Part shown: positions 17,375 through 25,947 of the stretch, one piece after another | Numbering within the stretch: the stretch's first letter is position 1 | Layout: each line of letters begins with the position of its first letter | Source: Anaerolineae bacterium | GTDB taxonomy: Bacteria; Chloroflexota; Anaerolineae; 4572-78; J111 | Assembly: GCA_023151115.1 (NCBI GenBank) | Contig: JAKLJP010000015.1 | Location: forward strand, 104,197 to 168,196 | DNA length: 64,000 bases | Reading direction: 5' to 3' | The notes under the pieces: model-generated | Database searches by the model: none | Told to the model about the DNA's origin: nothing | What the model saw: the letters and a program-made list of their open reading frames with translations, nothing else | Position numbers and translations under genes: made by a program

Positions 17375-18462
17375 TTCTGTGACCTCCGCAGCCGAAAATA
17401 GGCGTCAACGCCCAACACAAACAGCACCATCAGGGCTTGAATGGCATCGGCCAGAGTGGCCGAGAGGCCGGTCAACGTATGCATGGATTCGGCCCCAATG
17501 GTCAGGGCGGCAAAGAAAATGGCGGCAAAAAAGATGCCGACCGGGTGCAGTCGGCCCAGCAGGGCAACCAGAATAGCGGCAAAACCATACCCGCCGGAAA
17601 TTGTCCCCTTGAGCCGGCTGTGCAAATAGCTGACCTCCATAATGCCGGTCAACCCGGCCAGCGCCCCGCTAAAAAGCAGGGCAAAGATAATGCCCGCCTC
17701 GACCTGGATGCCGGCAAACCGAGCCACACTGGCCCTGGAACCAATGGCCCGCAGGCGAAAGCCCAGCGGGGTGCGCCAGATGAGGACATAAACCAGCGGG
17801 ATAAGAACCAGCGCCAGAATAACGCCGATATGGATGCGGCTGCCGAATAAGCTTGGCAGGCGGGCCGCCGCGCCAAATTGGGCGCTTTCCGGCAGAAACC
17901 CCTGCGGGTCTTTCAATGGGCCGCGGGCCATATATTCAACCAGGAAGATAGCAATGTAGTTGAACATGAGGGTGGAAATAATCTCGCTCAGGCCGCGCCG
18001 GGTGCGCAGCAAGGCCGGAATCAAACCCCATACTGCTCCCCCGAGGGCGCCGGCTATGAGGATAGCCGGGATGAGTACCGGAGCGGGCAGATTGGGGAAG
18101 TTCAAAGCGACCAGGCTGCCCAGCAGCGCGCCCATAAAATATTGCCCCTCAGCCCCGATATTCCACACTCGCGCCTTAAAAGCCACCGCTAAACCCAACC
18201 CAATCATGAGCAGGGGAATGGTTTTGAGGGTGGTTTCGGTGAGGGGGCGGCTGCCCCCAAAAGCACCGTTGAGCATGGCCTGGTAGGCTATCACCGGGTT
18301 GGCCCCGGACAGAACCATTAACAGCGCACCCACCAACAAGGCCAGAATTGCGCCCAACAACGAGGGCCCAAAAGTGGTAAAAAAGCGATGTAACACAGTT
18401 ATAGCAGCGTTATTCCTGGGCAGAGCAAAGCTGAAACCAGCAGAACGAGTTAAATATAACAT
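17371..18462 (-). CDS. BMP-family ABC transporter permease, first subunit
   Basis: An integral membrane permease paired with 16397-17374. LLGAILALLVGALLMVLSGANPVIAYQAML and the TLKTIPLLMIGLGLAVAFKARVWNIGAEGQ region are typical of YufP/NupP-type subunits. The conserved GFRLRAIGSRASVARFAGI loop contacts the ATPase. I prefer ATG 18462 (MLYLTRSAG). The frame is open upstream to a TTG at 18510, so up to 16 further residues are possible. It follows the ATPase gene after a 100+ bp gap filled by a GTGAATAGTGAATGG-word palindrome. Confidence 0.85.
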   Translation of the reverse strand: MLYLTRSAGFSFALPRNNAAITVLHRFFTTFGPSLLGAILALLVGALLMVLSGANPVIAYQAMLNGAFGGSRPLTETTLKTIPLLMIGLGLAVAFKARVWNIGAEGQYFMGALLGSLVALNFPNLPAPVLIPAILIAGALGGAVWGLIPALLRTRRGLSEIISTLMFNYIAIFLVEYMARGPLKDPQGFLPESAQFGAAARLPSLFGSRIHIGVILALVLIPLVYVLIWRTPLGFRLRAIGSRASVARFAGIQVEAGIIFALLFSGALAGLTGIMEVSYLHSRLKGTISGGYGFAAILVALLGRLHPVGIFFAAIFFAALTIGAESMHTLTGLSATLADAIQALMVLFVLGVDAYFRLRRSQK

Positions 18463-18516
18463 GGTGGAAGCTCGGAGTAAACTGATATAAGACTTAATAC
18501 CTATCGGCAAAATAAT

Positions 18517-18606
18517 TGTGAATAGTGAATGGTGAGTTATTAATTGTTAATGAGTTATTCAAGATGCTTCAAACCGTTCACCATTCACGATTGACAATTC
18601 ACAATT
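18517..18606. repeat. Tandem-word palindrome between ATPase and permease genes
   Basis: GTGAATAGTGAATGGTGAG words on the left pair with CACCATTCACGATTGACAATTCAC on the right. The intergenic RNA of the transporter operon can therefore fold into a long hairpin. Confidence 0.6.
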
Positions 18607-18608
18607 AG

Positions 18609-20150
18609 CTACGGTCTGGCTCCGGCCATCATCAGGCCGACATCCTTTACGTGGGCCGTGTCGCCGGGCACAATGTCCATGATCTGCCCCTCGTAGAGGA
18701 CGGCGACACGGTCGCTGAGGGCAAAAATTTCATCCAGTTCGGTGGAGATGAGCAGAACGGCGACGCCTCGCCGGCGCTCCTCGATCAAAGCGCGATGGAT
18801 GTACTCGATGCCGCTGATATCCAACCCGCGCGTTGGCTGCGCGGCCAACAAAAAGCGGGGATTTAGAGATAACTCGCGGGCTAAAACCATCTTTTGAGCA
18901 TTGCCCCCCGATAACAGGCCGGCCCGGCTCATAATCGAAGGGACGCGCACATCGTACTGTTTAATCAGCCGTTCGGCCATGGCCTGAATCACTTTGTAGT
19001 CAAGTAAAGAGCGGTGGGTATAAGGCTTCTGCCAGAAAGTTTCCAGTACCAAGTTTTCGGCCACGCTGACATCATCGAGCATGCCCCAGCCATGCCGGTC
19101 TGAGGGGATATGGGATACCTGCCGCTTGATAATCTCAGCCGGGGAGCAATGGGTCATCTCCTGGCCGTCGAGCAGAATTCGTCCCTTTTCGACTGGGCGC
19201 AGGCCCCGTAACGCTTCTTCCAATTCGCGCTGGCCGTTGCCGGCAACCCCGGCAACCCCAACGACTTCGCCGGCCCGTATTTCCAGGTTAACGCCCTTGA
19301 GAGCCGGCAATCCCCGATCATCACGCACCCACACATCCTCAAGCGCCAGGCAAACTTCGCCGGGAGTTTGAGGCGGCCTGGGCACACTCAGCAAAACTTC
19401 GCGCCCTACCATCAGCCGGGCTAAATCACTTTTGGTGGTGCGATCCGCTTTGGGCTGAACTGTGCCAACCTTATGCCCATCACGCAAAATAGTAATCCGG
19501 TCGCTGATGGCTAAAACTTCGTTGAGTTTGTGGCTGATAAAGATAATGGCTCGTTTTTGGGCCACCAGCAAATCTTTGATAATGGTCAACAATTCGCTGG
19601 CTTCCTGGGGAGTCAGCACAGCGGTTGGCTCATCCAGAATCAACACCTCTGCGCCCCGGTACAGCGCCTTTAAGATTTCCACACGCTGCTGTTCGCCCAC
19701 CGATAACTGCCAGATTTTGGCTTCGGGATCAACGTTCAGGCCATACTGCTGGGAAATTTCCCCTATTTTTTGGTAGACTTTTCGCTTATCTTCCAGCAGC
19801 GGGCCACGCGAAGAAGGCTGGCCCAGGATGATATTTTCGGCGACGGTGAAGGTTTTGACCAGTTGAAAATGCTGGTGCACCATCTCCAGGCCGTGCCGAA
19901 TGGCATCCTGGGCCGAGGTGAAATGAACCTGCTGGCCCCTGACAAAGATTTGACCTTCGTCCGGCTGGTACAGGCCATATAAAATGTTCATCAAAGTGGT
20001 CTTGCCGGCCCCATTTTCGCCCAGCAGGGTATGGACTTCGCCGGGGTAAAGGTCAAAATCTATATGATTGTTGGCCAGAACCCCCGGAAAGCGTTTGACA
20101 ATCCCTTTGAGTTGAACAATCGGTTGGAGGGGAGAGGGTTGAACTGACAA
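18609..20150 (-). CDS. BMP-family ABC transporter, tandem ATP-binding protein
   Basis: A 513-aa protein with two ABC domains, as in sugar and nucleoside importers of the RbsA/NupO type. The first domain is canonical: GENGAGKTT (about residue 44), signature LSVGEQQRVE, Walker B LILDEPTAV. The second is degenerate: GVAGNGQ instead of a P-loop, LSGGNAQKMVLAREL, and LLAAQPTRGLD with Gln in place of the catalytic Glu. This asymmetry is normal for the family. It lies 100 bp downstream of the BMP lipoprotein gene, separated by a CACAGATTTCACAGATGG-word hairpin, and upstream of two permeases. Confidence 0.93.
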   Translation of the reverse strand: MSVQPSPLQPIVQLKGIVKRFPGVLANNHIDFDLYPGEVHTLLGENGAGKTTLMNILYGLYQPDEGQIFVRGQQVHFTSAQDAIRHGLEMVHQHFQLVKTFTVAENIILGQPSSRGPLLEDKRKVYQKIGEISQQYGLNVDPEAKIWQLSVGEQQRVEILKALYRGAEVLILDEPTAVLTPQEASELLTIIKDLLVAQKRAIIFISHKLNEVLAISDRITILRDGHKVGTVQPKADRTTKSDLARLMVGREVLLSVPRPPQTPGEVCLALEDVWVRDDRGLPALKGVNLEIRAGEVVGVAGVAGNGQRELEEALRGLRPVEKGRILLDGQEMTHCSPAEIIKRQVSHIPSDRHGWGMLDDVSVAENLVLETFWQKPYTHRSLLDYKVIQAMAERLIKQYDVRVPSIMSRAGLLSGGNAQKMVLARELSLNPRFLLAAQPTRGLDISGIEYIHRALIEERRRGVAVLLISTELDEIFALSDRVAVLYEGQIMDIVPGDTAHVKDVGLMMAGARP

Positions 20151-20167
20151 AAGAACTATGCCTCAAA

Positions 20168-20240
20168 ATTAACCACAGATTTCACAGATGGCACGGAGGA
20201 AAGATCAAAATTTGTGAAATCTGTGTCATCTGTGGTTGAT
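20168..20240. repeat. CACAGATTTCACAGAT-word palindrome
   Basis: AACCACAGATTTCACAGATGG is answered by GAAATCTGTGTCATCTGTGGTT about 40 nt later. The same word family recurs at about 39862-39938 and 50430-50525. Confidence 0.65.
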
Positions 20241-20250
20241 AATAGCTAAT

Positions 20251-21309
20251 TTATTTAGCCGCTTCCGGCACAAAGGGCACTTCTAATTCACCGCTGATAA
20301 TCTTGGCTTTGGCCTCTTCGACCTGCTTCAGCGCTTCCGGTGGGATTTTGTCGGCCAGCGCCGGGTTGACGGTCACATCCAGCGCACCCTCGGCAATGCC
20401 ATAGCGATAATACGGCGCGTCGAATTTACCCTCTAGCGTACTCTTCATCATATCTTCAAACATGGGTTCCAGGTTCCAGATTAAGTTGACCAGTACCACG
20501 TCGGGGCCGTTCTCGGTCATGTCGCCCACGTAGCCGGTCACGAAGCCGCCTTTTTCCTTGGCTGCCTCAATCGCGCCGACGGTGGGCGCTTCGCCGCATT
20601 GGATCCAAAAGTCAACGCCGGTATCGGCCTGAGCTAACGCCGCTTCTTTGCCTTTGGCCGCGTCGAGCCAATCGCCAATGGCTGTAGAGGTTACTTCGGC
20701 GTTGGGGTTGACCGTTTTGGCCCCGGCCAGCATCGCTTCGCCCATCGCGTGGCAGACCGGGATGTCGAAGCCATAAATTGCACCCAGCTTGCCGCTCTTA
20801 GAAACATGCCCGGCAATGATGCCGACCAGATAGGCCGCCTCATAAAAAGGCTGGTCGTAATCGGCCACATTTTTGGCGGTGCGGTTGATACCCCCACCCC
20901 AGGCGAAATTGGTTTCGGGAAACTCCTGCGCCACCTCAAAAACGGCATCCTGATAGCTGAAGCTGTGGGCCACAATCATCTGGAAGCCTTTTTCGGCCAG
21001 CTCGCGCAGCACCCGGCCCACATCGGCGGGAGCCACACTTTCAGCATAGGTGGTCTCGTAGCCTTTGGCCTTCATGGCATTCAGGGCATTGAAGCCGGCC
21101 TCATTCCACGAGTTGTCGTCAGGCGGGCCGATGATAATCAAGGCGAGTTTGCCTTTGCCCTCCGTGCTGGCCTCGGCCGGCGCAGCAGCTTCTTCTTTGG
21201 ACTGGGTTGGTTCCGCTGGCACTGCCGGGGATGCTGCGCCACATGCTGTCAAGAGCAGCAAACTGACCAGCAATAACAAACTCCCGTAATAGGTGTAAAG
21301 CTTGTTCAT
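20251..21309 (-). CDS. BMP/PnrA-family substrate-binding lipoprotein
   Basis: A 352-aa periplasmic-binding-protein-fold lipoprotein. The signal peptide ends in LLLLTAC with lipobox Cys at about residue 23, followed by an Ala/Glu/Pro/Thr-rich linker. The mature domain has the BMP blocks LALIIIGPPDDNSWNEAGFNA, FQMIVAHSFSYQDAVFEVA and WIQCGEAPTVGAIEAAKEKG. In characterised relatives this family binds purine nucleosides. It heads the transporter genes ATPase-permease-permease and follows Rieske copy 2 by 109 bp. Confidence 0.9.
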   Translation of the reverse strand: MNKLYTYYGSLLLLVSLLLLTACGAASPAVPAEPTQSKEEAAAPAEASTEGKGKLALIIIGPPDDNSWNEAGFNALNAMKAKGYETTYAESVAPADVGRVLRELAEKGFQMIVAHSFSYQDAVFEVAQEFPETNFAWGGGINRTAKNVADYDQPFYEAAYLVGIIAGHVSKSGKLGAIYGFDIPVCHAMGEAMLAGAKTVNPNAEVTSTAIGDWLDAAKGKEAALAQADTGVDFWIQCGEAPTVGAIEAAKEKGGFVTGYVGDMTENGPDVVLVNLIWNLEPMFEDMMKSTLEGKFDAPYYRYGIAEGALDVTVNPALADKIPPEALKQVEEAKAKIISGELEVPFVPEAAK

Positions 21310-21418
21310 GGTTTTCTCTTTCCTCTGAATAAATTGAGCATGATTTTTAAATTTTATAAAAATAAGATGACCTATCGTAAATCTTTTTGGGTGATTACCT
21401 CCTTATCTTTTTGAAGGG

Positions 21419-22387
21419 TTAGGCCGTCCCAAAGGTCAGCCCTAATTGGTTCAACCATTTACGGTAAGCAATGGCTGTGCGGTCGCTGCGGAGATGCAAT
21501 TCGGCTTGCAAGTCGAGGGGGAGCAGTTCTGGTCGCTGTGACTCGACAATGGGGCGGTCCTGGCTAAAAATTTTGTCCTGGTAAGCAATCAGCTCCGCTT
21601 CGGGTAGATCGTGCCCGTAATTCATGGCCATCCACATCCAGGCCGTGCTTTTTACAGTTTCATGAGGCGTAATCATTAAGAGAATCGAGAAGGATTGGCT
21701 GGACTCTTTGAGCAGATAGGCGGTGAGCGGGCGATAGGCCCGGTAGGTGTAGGTCACCGTATCGCCGACGCCCGTGCCGTAGGGGTCAGGCTGATAAACC
21801 CGCACTCCCTTTGAGATAACCCCCTCCGGCCCTATTTCCGATTCGTAATCCTCGATTTCGGGTCGTTCTTTGACGCCCAAAATACCCTCATGCACAAAAG
21901 GAAAGTGGCCGACATCCAGAAAGTTTTCCACAATGCGCGGTCCGCTGGCGTTGACCTCATACGGCCCGCAGAAGATTTTGCGGTAGTTGCTTTTATCCCA
22001 TTCCGGGAAGGGCGGAATATCGTGGGCCGGCTGCCCCAGCGAGACCCAAATCAGATGGTAGCGTTCCCGCGTTTGATAGGTTTTGGCCACGGCTTTGGTG
22101 GGCGGAGTCTGATCGGGGTGGGCGGGAATGTGGACGCAACGTCCGCCGGTGTCGTAGGTCCAGCCGTGATAGGGGCAGGCCAACAGCCCGTCTGTCACCT
22201 GGCCCAGCGAGAGGCGGGTGCCGCGATGCAGACACAAATCCTGCCAGGCCATCACCTGGCCGTTGCTGCGCCACAACACAATATCCTCGCCCAGCAGGCG
22301 CAAGCCCTTGACCTCGCCCTCGGCCAGATCTGCCGAGCGAGCGACGGGGTGCCAATCGTTAACTAAAACTACATCCTCAATCATCAA
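21419..22387 (-). CDS. Rieske non-heme iron oxygenase, alpha-type subunit (copy 2)
   Basis: A 322-aa paralogue of the gene at 15195-16151. The Rieske ligands are CLHRG and CPYHGW near residues 52-74, and the catalytic iron motif is ENFLDVGHFPFVH. The C-terminal 40 residues are almost identical to copy 1, while the substrate-facing middle differs (for example LLMITPHETVKSTAWMWMAMNYG), which suggests related but distinct substrates. It opens a transcription unit: a TTGACA-N17-CAAAAT promoter and a leader with an intrinsic terminator lie upstream. Downstream come a BMP-type importer and copy 1. The electron-donating reductase is not in the neighbourhood. Confidence 0.88.
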   Translation of the reverse strand: MMIEDVVLVNDWHPVARSADLAEGEVKGLRLLGEDIVLWRSNGQVMAWQDLCLHRGTRLSLGQVTDGLLACPYHGWTYDTGGRCVHIPAHPDQTPPTKAVAKTYQTRERYHLIWVSLGQPAHDIPPFPEWDKSNYRKIFCGPYEVNASGPRIVENFLDVGHFPFVHEGILGVKERPEIEDYESEIGPEGVISKGVRVYQPDPYGTGVGDTVTYTYRAYRPLTAYLLKESSQSFSILLMITPHETVKSTAWMWMAMNYGHDLPEAELIAYQDKIFSQDRPIVESQRPELLPLDLQAELHLRSDRTAIAYRKWLNQLGLTFGTA

Positions 22388-22407
22388 AACCTCGCCGGTG
22401 TAAGTTT

Positions 22408-22471
22408 AAAAATAAAACGCCAACACATCGAATTAAAAACAACTGACCTCTGAGTCAGGGCTGTGCTGGCG
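22408..22471 (-). terminator. Leader terminator/attenuator upstream of Rieske copy 2
   Basis: On the minus strand, CGCCAGCACA and UGUGUUGGCG (22418-22427 with 22462-22471) pair around an inner CUGAC/GUCAG hairpin. UUUUAUUUUU follows immediately. This is a textbook intrinsic terminator placed between a promoter and the Rieske start codon, about 20 nt before the coding region, so attenuation or a riboswitch is possible. Confidence 0.65.
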
Positions 22472-22500
22472 TAGAGAGGGGCCGAGATAAATTCCGGTAA

Positions 22501-22529
22501 ATTTTGGAGCAAAAGGTCGTTTTTGTCAA
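22501..22529 (-). promoter_or_regulatory. Candidate promoter of the Rieske/BMP transporter operon
   Basis: On the minus strand, TTGACA (22529-22524), 17-bp spacer, CAAAAT (22506-22501). Transcription would start near 22494, giving a leader of about 105 nt that includes the terminator hairpin. Confidence 0.55.
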
Positions 22530-22572
22530 GAACGGGGTCTATCTTAAGGTTAACCCGCTCAAGCAGGAAACA

Positions 22573-22692
22573 GCATCCTGAGTAGGTTGAGCGCAGCGAA
22601 ACCGTATCAAAGGGTGCGGGTTGGCCTTAGAACCGTTGCCTGAGCCGCATCCTTCGATACGCCCTTCGTTACACTCCGGGCTCTCAGGATGC
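22573..22692. repeat. GCATCCTGAG...CTCAGGATGC palindromic element, copy 1
   Basis: The ends GCATCCTGAGTAG and CTCTCAGGATGC are inverted. The interior contains CGTATCAAAGGGTGCGG and CGCATCCTTCGATACG, which also pair. No ORF. Related copies lie at 57605-57755 and 59528-59575. Confidence 0.7.
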
Positions 22693-22719
22693 TTATCACC
22701 TTAAAATGACATAGATCTC

Positions 22720-23727
22720 CTATTCACTGTAACCATCGGAAAAGACTTCAATCATCAGGTACGGGTCGCCCAGCGGATACAGGATGGGGCAGGTGCAGCC
22801 GTTAGCCATGTACTCACGTACTTTGGCTTTAACCTCTTCCGGCGTGCCGCTGGCGGTGATGCGCTGCACCAGTTCATCGGGTACCAGAGGCATGGCCGAT
22901 TTGATCTGCTCTTTGGTGGCCGGCCAGCCCAGAATACTTTGAATTTTCTTGACCACCTCATCACTAACGCCGCTGGCTTTGGCGATGTGCGGCTGTTGGG
23001 CCAGGTATTGGGTTAACATCCAGCGCGCCCCGTCGAGGGCCTGAGCCTTGTCGGTATGAACCGAGCAGATCATCAACTGCGGCCGGTCAATGTCGGCCAG
23101 AGTGCGCCCGGCTCGTTCAGCCCCGGTTTTTAAGGCGCTCAGTGCTTCATGGTTGTACTCCGGGGGGACGCAGTAGTTGAGCACCGCGCCGTCGGCAATT
23201 TCGCCGGTCATCTCCATCATTTTCAGGCCGGTCGCGCCGATCATAATCGGCACGTGGCGCGGCTCACGCCGGCCATGCACCACGTCCAGTTCGATGCCTT
23301 TGACTTTGTGAAACTCGCCCTCATAGGTGACATTTTCCATGTTCAGCAAACGGCGCATCACCTCGATGGTTTCACGCATGGCTTGCAGCGGTTTGCGCCG
23401 CTCGATGCCGACATTGGCCGCCAGGGGGTCCCACCAGGCCCCGATGCCGCAGATGATCCGGTCGGGGGCCAGGTCGTCGAGGGTGAGAAAGGTAGCGGCC
23501 AGCAAGCCGATATTGCGGGTCCAGTTGTTGATCACCCCGGAACCGACTTTGATCCGCTCGGTCACGGCGGCAAAAGCGGCCATTGGCACAATCGCATCAC
23601 GGACCAACCGGCTTTCAGCCTGCCACACCGCCTCAAACCCATGCTTTTCAGCGTACTGGGCAATTTTCATCCCCTCGCGTAACTCGTGGGCGTCTTGCAA
23701 ATAGAGGGCTACTCGATCTTGACTCAT
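22720..23727 (-). CDS. Luciferase-like (LLM) flavin/F420-dependent oxidoreductase
   Basis: A 335-aa TIM-barrel protein of the bacterial luciferase/Mer family. Recognisable blocks are [61 protein letters not shown] and [25 protein letters not shown]. These fit the F420- or FMN-dependent class. Substrate and cofactor cannot be separated from sequence alone. The start is ATG 23727 with a strong AAAGGAG. It lies between the SHMT-like gene and Rieske copy 2, all in one direction, so it may supply a redox step in the same pathway. Confidence 0.85.
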   Translation of the reverse strand: MSQDRVALYLQDAHELREGMKIAQYAEKHGFEAVWQAESRLVRDAIVPMAAFAAVTERIKVGSGVINNWTRNIGLLAATFLTLDDLAPDRIICGIGAWWDPLAANVGIERRKPLQAMRETIEVMRRLLNMENVTYEGEFHKVKGIELDVVHGRREPRHVPIMIGATGLKMMEMTGEIADGAVLNYCVPPEYNHEALSALKTGAERAGRTLADIDRPQLMICSVHTDKAQALDGARWMLTQYLAQQPHIAKASGVSDEVVKKIQSILGWPATKEQIKSAMPLVPDELVQRITASGTPEEVKAKVREYMANGCTCPILYPLGDPYLMIEVFSDGYSE

Positions 23728-23762
23728 TGAGAAAACTCCTTTGTTTTTAAGTTTATGTTATA

Positions 23763-23879
23763 ACTGCTCAGCCATGTCATTTCGACCGCAGGGAGAAATC
23801 CCCGACGCCTTACTCTTATGTGTTGCGCCCTGGATTTCTCGCTCCTGGCGTCGCTCGAAATGACATGGGGCTGAGTAGT
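23763..23879. repeat. CATGTCATTTCGA palindromic element, copy 1
   Basis: Termini CATGTCATTTCGA (23773-23785) and TCGAAATGACATG (23855-23867) are exact complements. The pairing extends outward through GCTCAGCC/GGCTGAG and inward through GAGAAATCC/GGATTTCTC. It has no coding content and looks like a MITE-sized element. Confidence 0.8.
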
Positions 23880-23885
23880 AAAGAC

Positions 23886-25208
23886 TCAGCGCACAAAATG
23901 CAGTGTTTGAAACTTCTGCCGCAGAGCCACCACTTCCGGCTTGACCTGCTCCGGCGCTTCGTTTTTGACCAGCACCCGGCAGATTAGTTTGGCTACGGCG
24001 GACATGTCTGACGGCTGTAGACCCCACCGGGTGATCTCCTGCGTGCCCAGGCGAATGGCGTTGTAATCGCCTGCTACCGGCGGCAGGGGCAGGCTGATGC
24101 CGCTGGTCAGGATATTGGCTTTTTCCAGCCGCCGCGAAGCCGTCGTGCCACCGCCAAACGCCGCCGCCGGAATGGCGATGTGGTGCGAGGCGGTAAAGCC
24201 TCGCCCGGCGACGTGATAAACCGGGCAGCCGTCCCCATCGAGCGCCTCGGCCAGGGCCTGGGCATTGGCGATGCAGGTACGAGCGTACTCCCGACCAAAG
24301 TCGCGCAAATCCAGGCAGGCGACAATCAAGGCGGCGGTTTTGCTCAAGTCAAAATTGGCGGTCAGGCCGGGGAAAGCGATCTTATCCAGCCGTTCGGCCA
24401 GTTCCGCCGAGTTGGTCAGAATCATGCCAGACGGCGGGCCGCCAAACGATTTGTAGGTCGAGGAGGTCATGAGGTGCGCTCCCTCGGCCAGGGGCTGCTG
24501 GAACTCGCCGCCGGCAATCAAGCCCGACATATGGGCCGCGTCGTACATCAGCCAGGCCCCCACCGAATCGGCAATCTCGCGCACGGCTGCTACCGGGAAG
24601 GGAAAGAGGCACATGCTCCCGGCGACGATGATCAGACGCGGTTTGATCTCCTGGGCCTGGCGGGCCAGCGCGTCGAGGTCAACCGTCATCTGGCCGGGGT
24701 CGTAGGGCACTTCATAAATGTCCAGCCCGTACAGGCCGGCGGCTCCGGCTCGATGATGGGTCACGTGGCCGGCCGCGGCTTCGGAAAAGGCCATGATCCG
24801 CTCGCCCGGTTGAGTACAAGCCATATAGGCGTACAGGTTCGCCAGCGAGCCGCTGCCCACCCGAAACTCGACGTAATCGCAGCGGAAAAGCTCTTTCAGC
24901 AGTTCAACCACCATAATTTCAAGCTGCTCGGCATAGTGCAGCCCGGTTTCGTACTTGTCGCCGGGGTAGCCCAAACTGGGCCGGCTGCCCACGCCCGAAG
25001 CCAACAGCCGCGCCGCGCGTGGGTTCATGATGTTGGTCCCGGCGTACAGGCTGAGACAGTCACGGTCCATGAACTGCTCGTGCTGGGCTAACAGCGCTTC
25101 AACCTCGGCTTCGAGTTGGGCCGAGGTCAGGGTGCGGTAGTGCGCGGCTTTTTCCTGGATAGCTTGTTCGAGGTGGGCGGGAACCCACTCGCGGAGAGGT
25201 GGTTGCAT
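23886..25208 (-). CDS. Serine hydroxymethyltransferase-like PLP enzyme
   Basis: A fold-type I PLP enzyme of about 440 aa from ATG 25208. SHMT-like features are GYPGDKYETGLHYAEQLE, FRVGSGSLANLYAYMA, MYDAAHMSGLIAGG and the Lys-bearing TSSTYKSFGGPPSGMI, where a bona fide SHMT would read TTTTHKTLRGPRGG. The His next to the active-site Lys is therefore a Tyr, and the surrounding loop differs, so this is probably a specialised relative (for example alpha-methylserine or another aldol substrate), not the folate-cycle enzyme. The open frame extends 15 codons upstream to a GTG abutting the PIN gene. It is co-directional with LLM and Rieske genes. Confidence 0.8.
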   Translation of the reverse strand: MQPPLREWVPAHLEQAIQEKAAHYRTLTSAQLEAEVEALLAQHEQFMDRDCLSLYAGTNIMNPRAARLLASGVGSRPSLGYPGDKYETGLHYAEQLEIMVVELLKELFRCDYVEFRVGSGSLANLYAYMACTQPGERIMAFSEAAAGHVTHHRAGAAGLYGLDIYEVPYDPGQMTVDLDALARQAQEIKPRLIIVAGSMCLFPFPVAAVREIADSVGAWLMYDAAHMSGLIAGGEFQQPLAEGAHLMTSSTYKSFGGPPSGMILTNSAELAERLDKIAFPGLTANFDLSKTAALIVACLDLRDFGREYARTCIANAQALAEALDGDGCPVYHVAGRGFTASHHIAIPAAAFGGGTTASRRLEKANILTSGISLPLPPVAGDYNAIRLGTQEITRWGLQPSDMSAVAKLICRVLVKNEAPEQVKPEVVALRQKFQTLHFVR

Positions 25209-25253
25209 TGAGATTGACCTGTCTAACCTTTTTGTTAAGAGAAATTGATACAC

Positions 25254-25640
25254 TTACCACAAACAACTAACTGGATATTCTGCAAAAACAGGATCACGAC
25301 TGAGCAATGCGGCTCCTTCGATATTTGCCTGAGCAATCAGTAGACGGTCAAATGGGTCTTTATGGACTGTCGGAAGTCCATCCAAGGCCAAGACGTGAGA
25401 GAGAGATACATCTAGCACTTGAAGATGATTGGTCTGTTGTTGCTGACTAATCAAATCAGTTAGCGGACGAGCAAATGTCAGTTTGCCCAATTGTGCCTTG
25501 ATTTGCATCTCCCAAACACTGGCCACACTGAGCAGCAACGTGTTGGCAGGGTCATTACACAAGGCAAGGACTTGGGTTGAAAGTTTGGCCGGATCACTGT
25601 CCCACCAAATAAAAGTATGCGTGTCCAGAAGTAATTTCAT
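25254..25640 (-). CDS. PIN-domain toxin (VapC-like)
   Basis: A 128-aa PIN nuclease. MKLLLDTHTFIWW carries the first acidic residue. The later Asp-rich KDPFDRLLIAQAN (about residues 96-108) and LLSRDPVFAEYPV complete the usual PIN pattern. It starts 4 bp inside the end of the upstream antitoxin gene (ATGA overlap), the normal layout of a toxin-antitoxin pair. Such toxins cleave RNA. The target is unknown. The pair sits inside the large catabolic array and is likely a separate mobile module. Confidence 0.87.
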   Translation of the reverse strand: MKLLLDTHTFIWWDSDPAKLSTQVLALCNDPANTLLLSVASVWEMQIKAQLGKLTFARPLTDLISQQQQTNHLQVLDVSLSHVLALDGLPTVHKDPFDRLLIAQANIEGAALLSRDPVFAEYPVSCLW

Positions 25641-25873
25641 GACGAGCCTATCCAGAAATCATCTGGCAAAGGTGCATCAAAATCATCACTGGCGATAATG
25701 GCCCCCTGATGCAGGCCGGCCACCCGTGAGGGACTTGGCACTTGGGCGACAGGCACCAGGCGTACCAAAGGGGTAGTACCTTCCGTCAAAATAACTTCCG
25801 TTCCCGCCATGACTCGTGAAACTAACTCGGATAGGCTGATTTGGGCTTTGTGAACATCAATTGTTTCTGTCAT
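25637..25873 (-). CDS. Phd/YefM-type antitoxin
   Basis: A 78-aa protein. The N-terminal IDVHKAQISLSELVSRVMAGTEVIL and the following TTPLVRLVPV are the signature of the Phd/YefM family, which binds its own promoter and neutralises the partner toxin. It overlaps the PIN toxin gene by 4 bp. Strong AAAGGAGG lies upstream of ATG 25873, with a TTTACA-N17-TAGAAT promoter 30 bp away, so the pair has its own promoter. Confidence 0.88.
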   Translation of the reverse strand: MTETIDVHKAQISLSELVSRVMAGTEVILTEGTTPLVRLVPVAQVPSPSRVAGLHQGAIIASDDFDAPLPDDFWIGSS

Positions 25874-25902
25874 GATCCCGCGCCTCCTTTTCTATGGGAG
25901 AG

Positions 25903-25931
25903 ATTCTAAAACAGAATAGGTCCAATGTAAA
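25903..25931 (-). promoter_or_regulatory. Promoter of the Phd/PIN toxin-antitoxin pair
   Basis: TTTACA (25931-25926), 17-bp spacer, TAGAAT (25908-25903), read on the minus strand. It lies 30 bp upstream of the antitoxin ATG. Confidence 0.55.
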
Positions 25932-25947
25932 GAAAAGACCAGCGCGT

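Noticed and set aside
22408..22500. Purine riboswitch upstream of Rieske copy 2
   Set aside because: Hairpins and a terminator are present, but I could not identify the conserved three-way-junction core, so only an attenuator is called.
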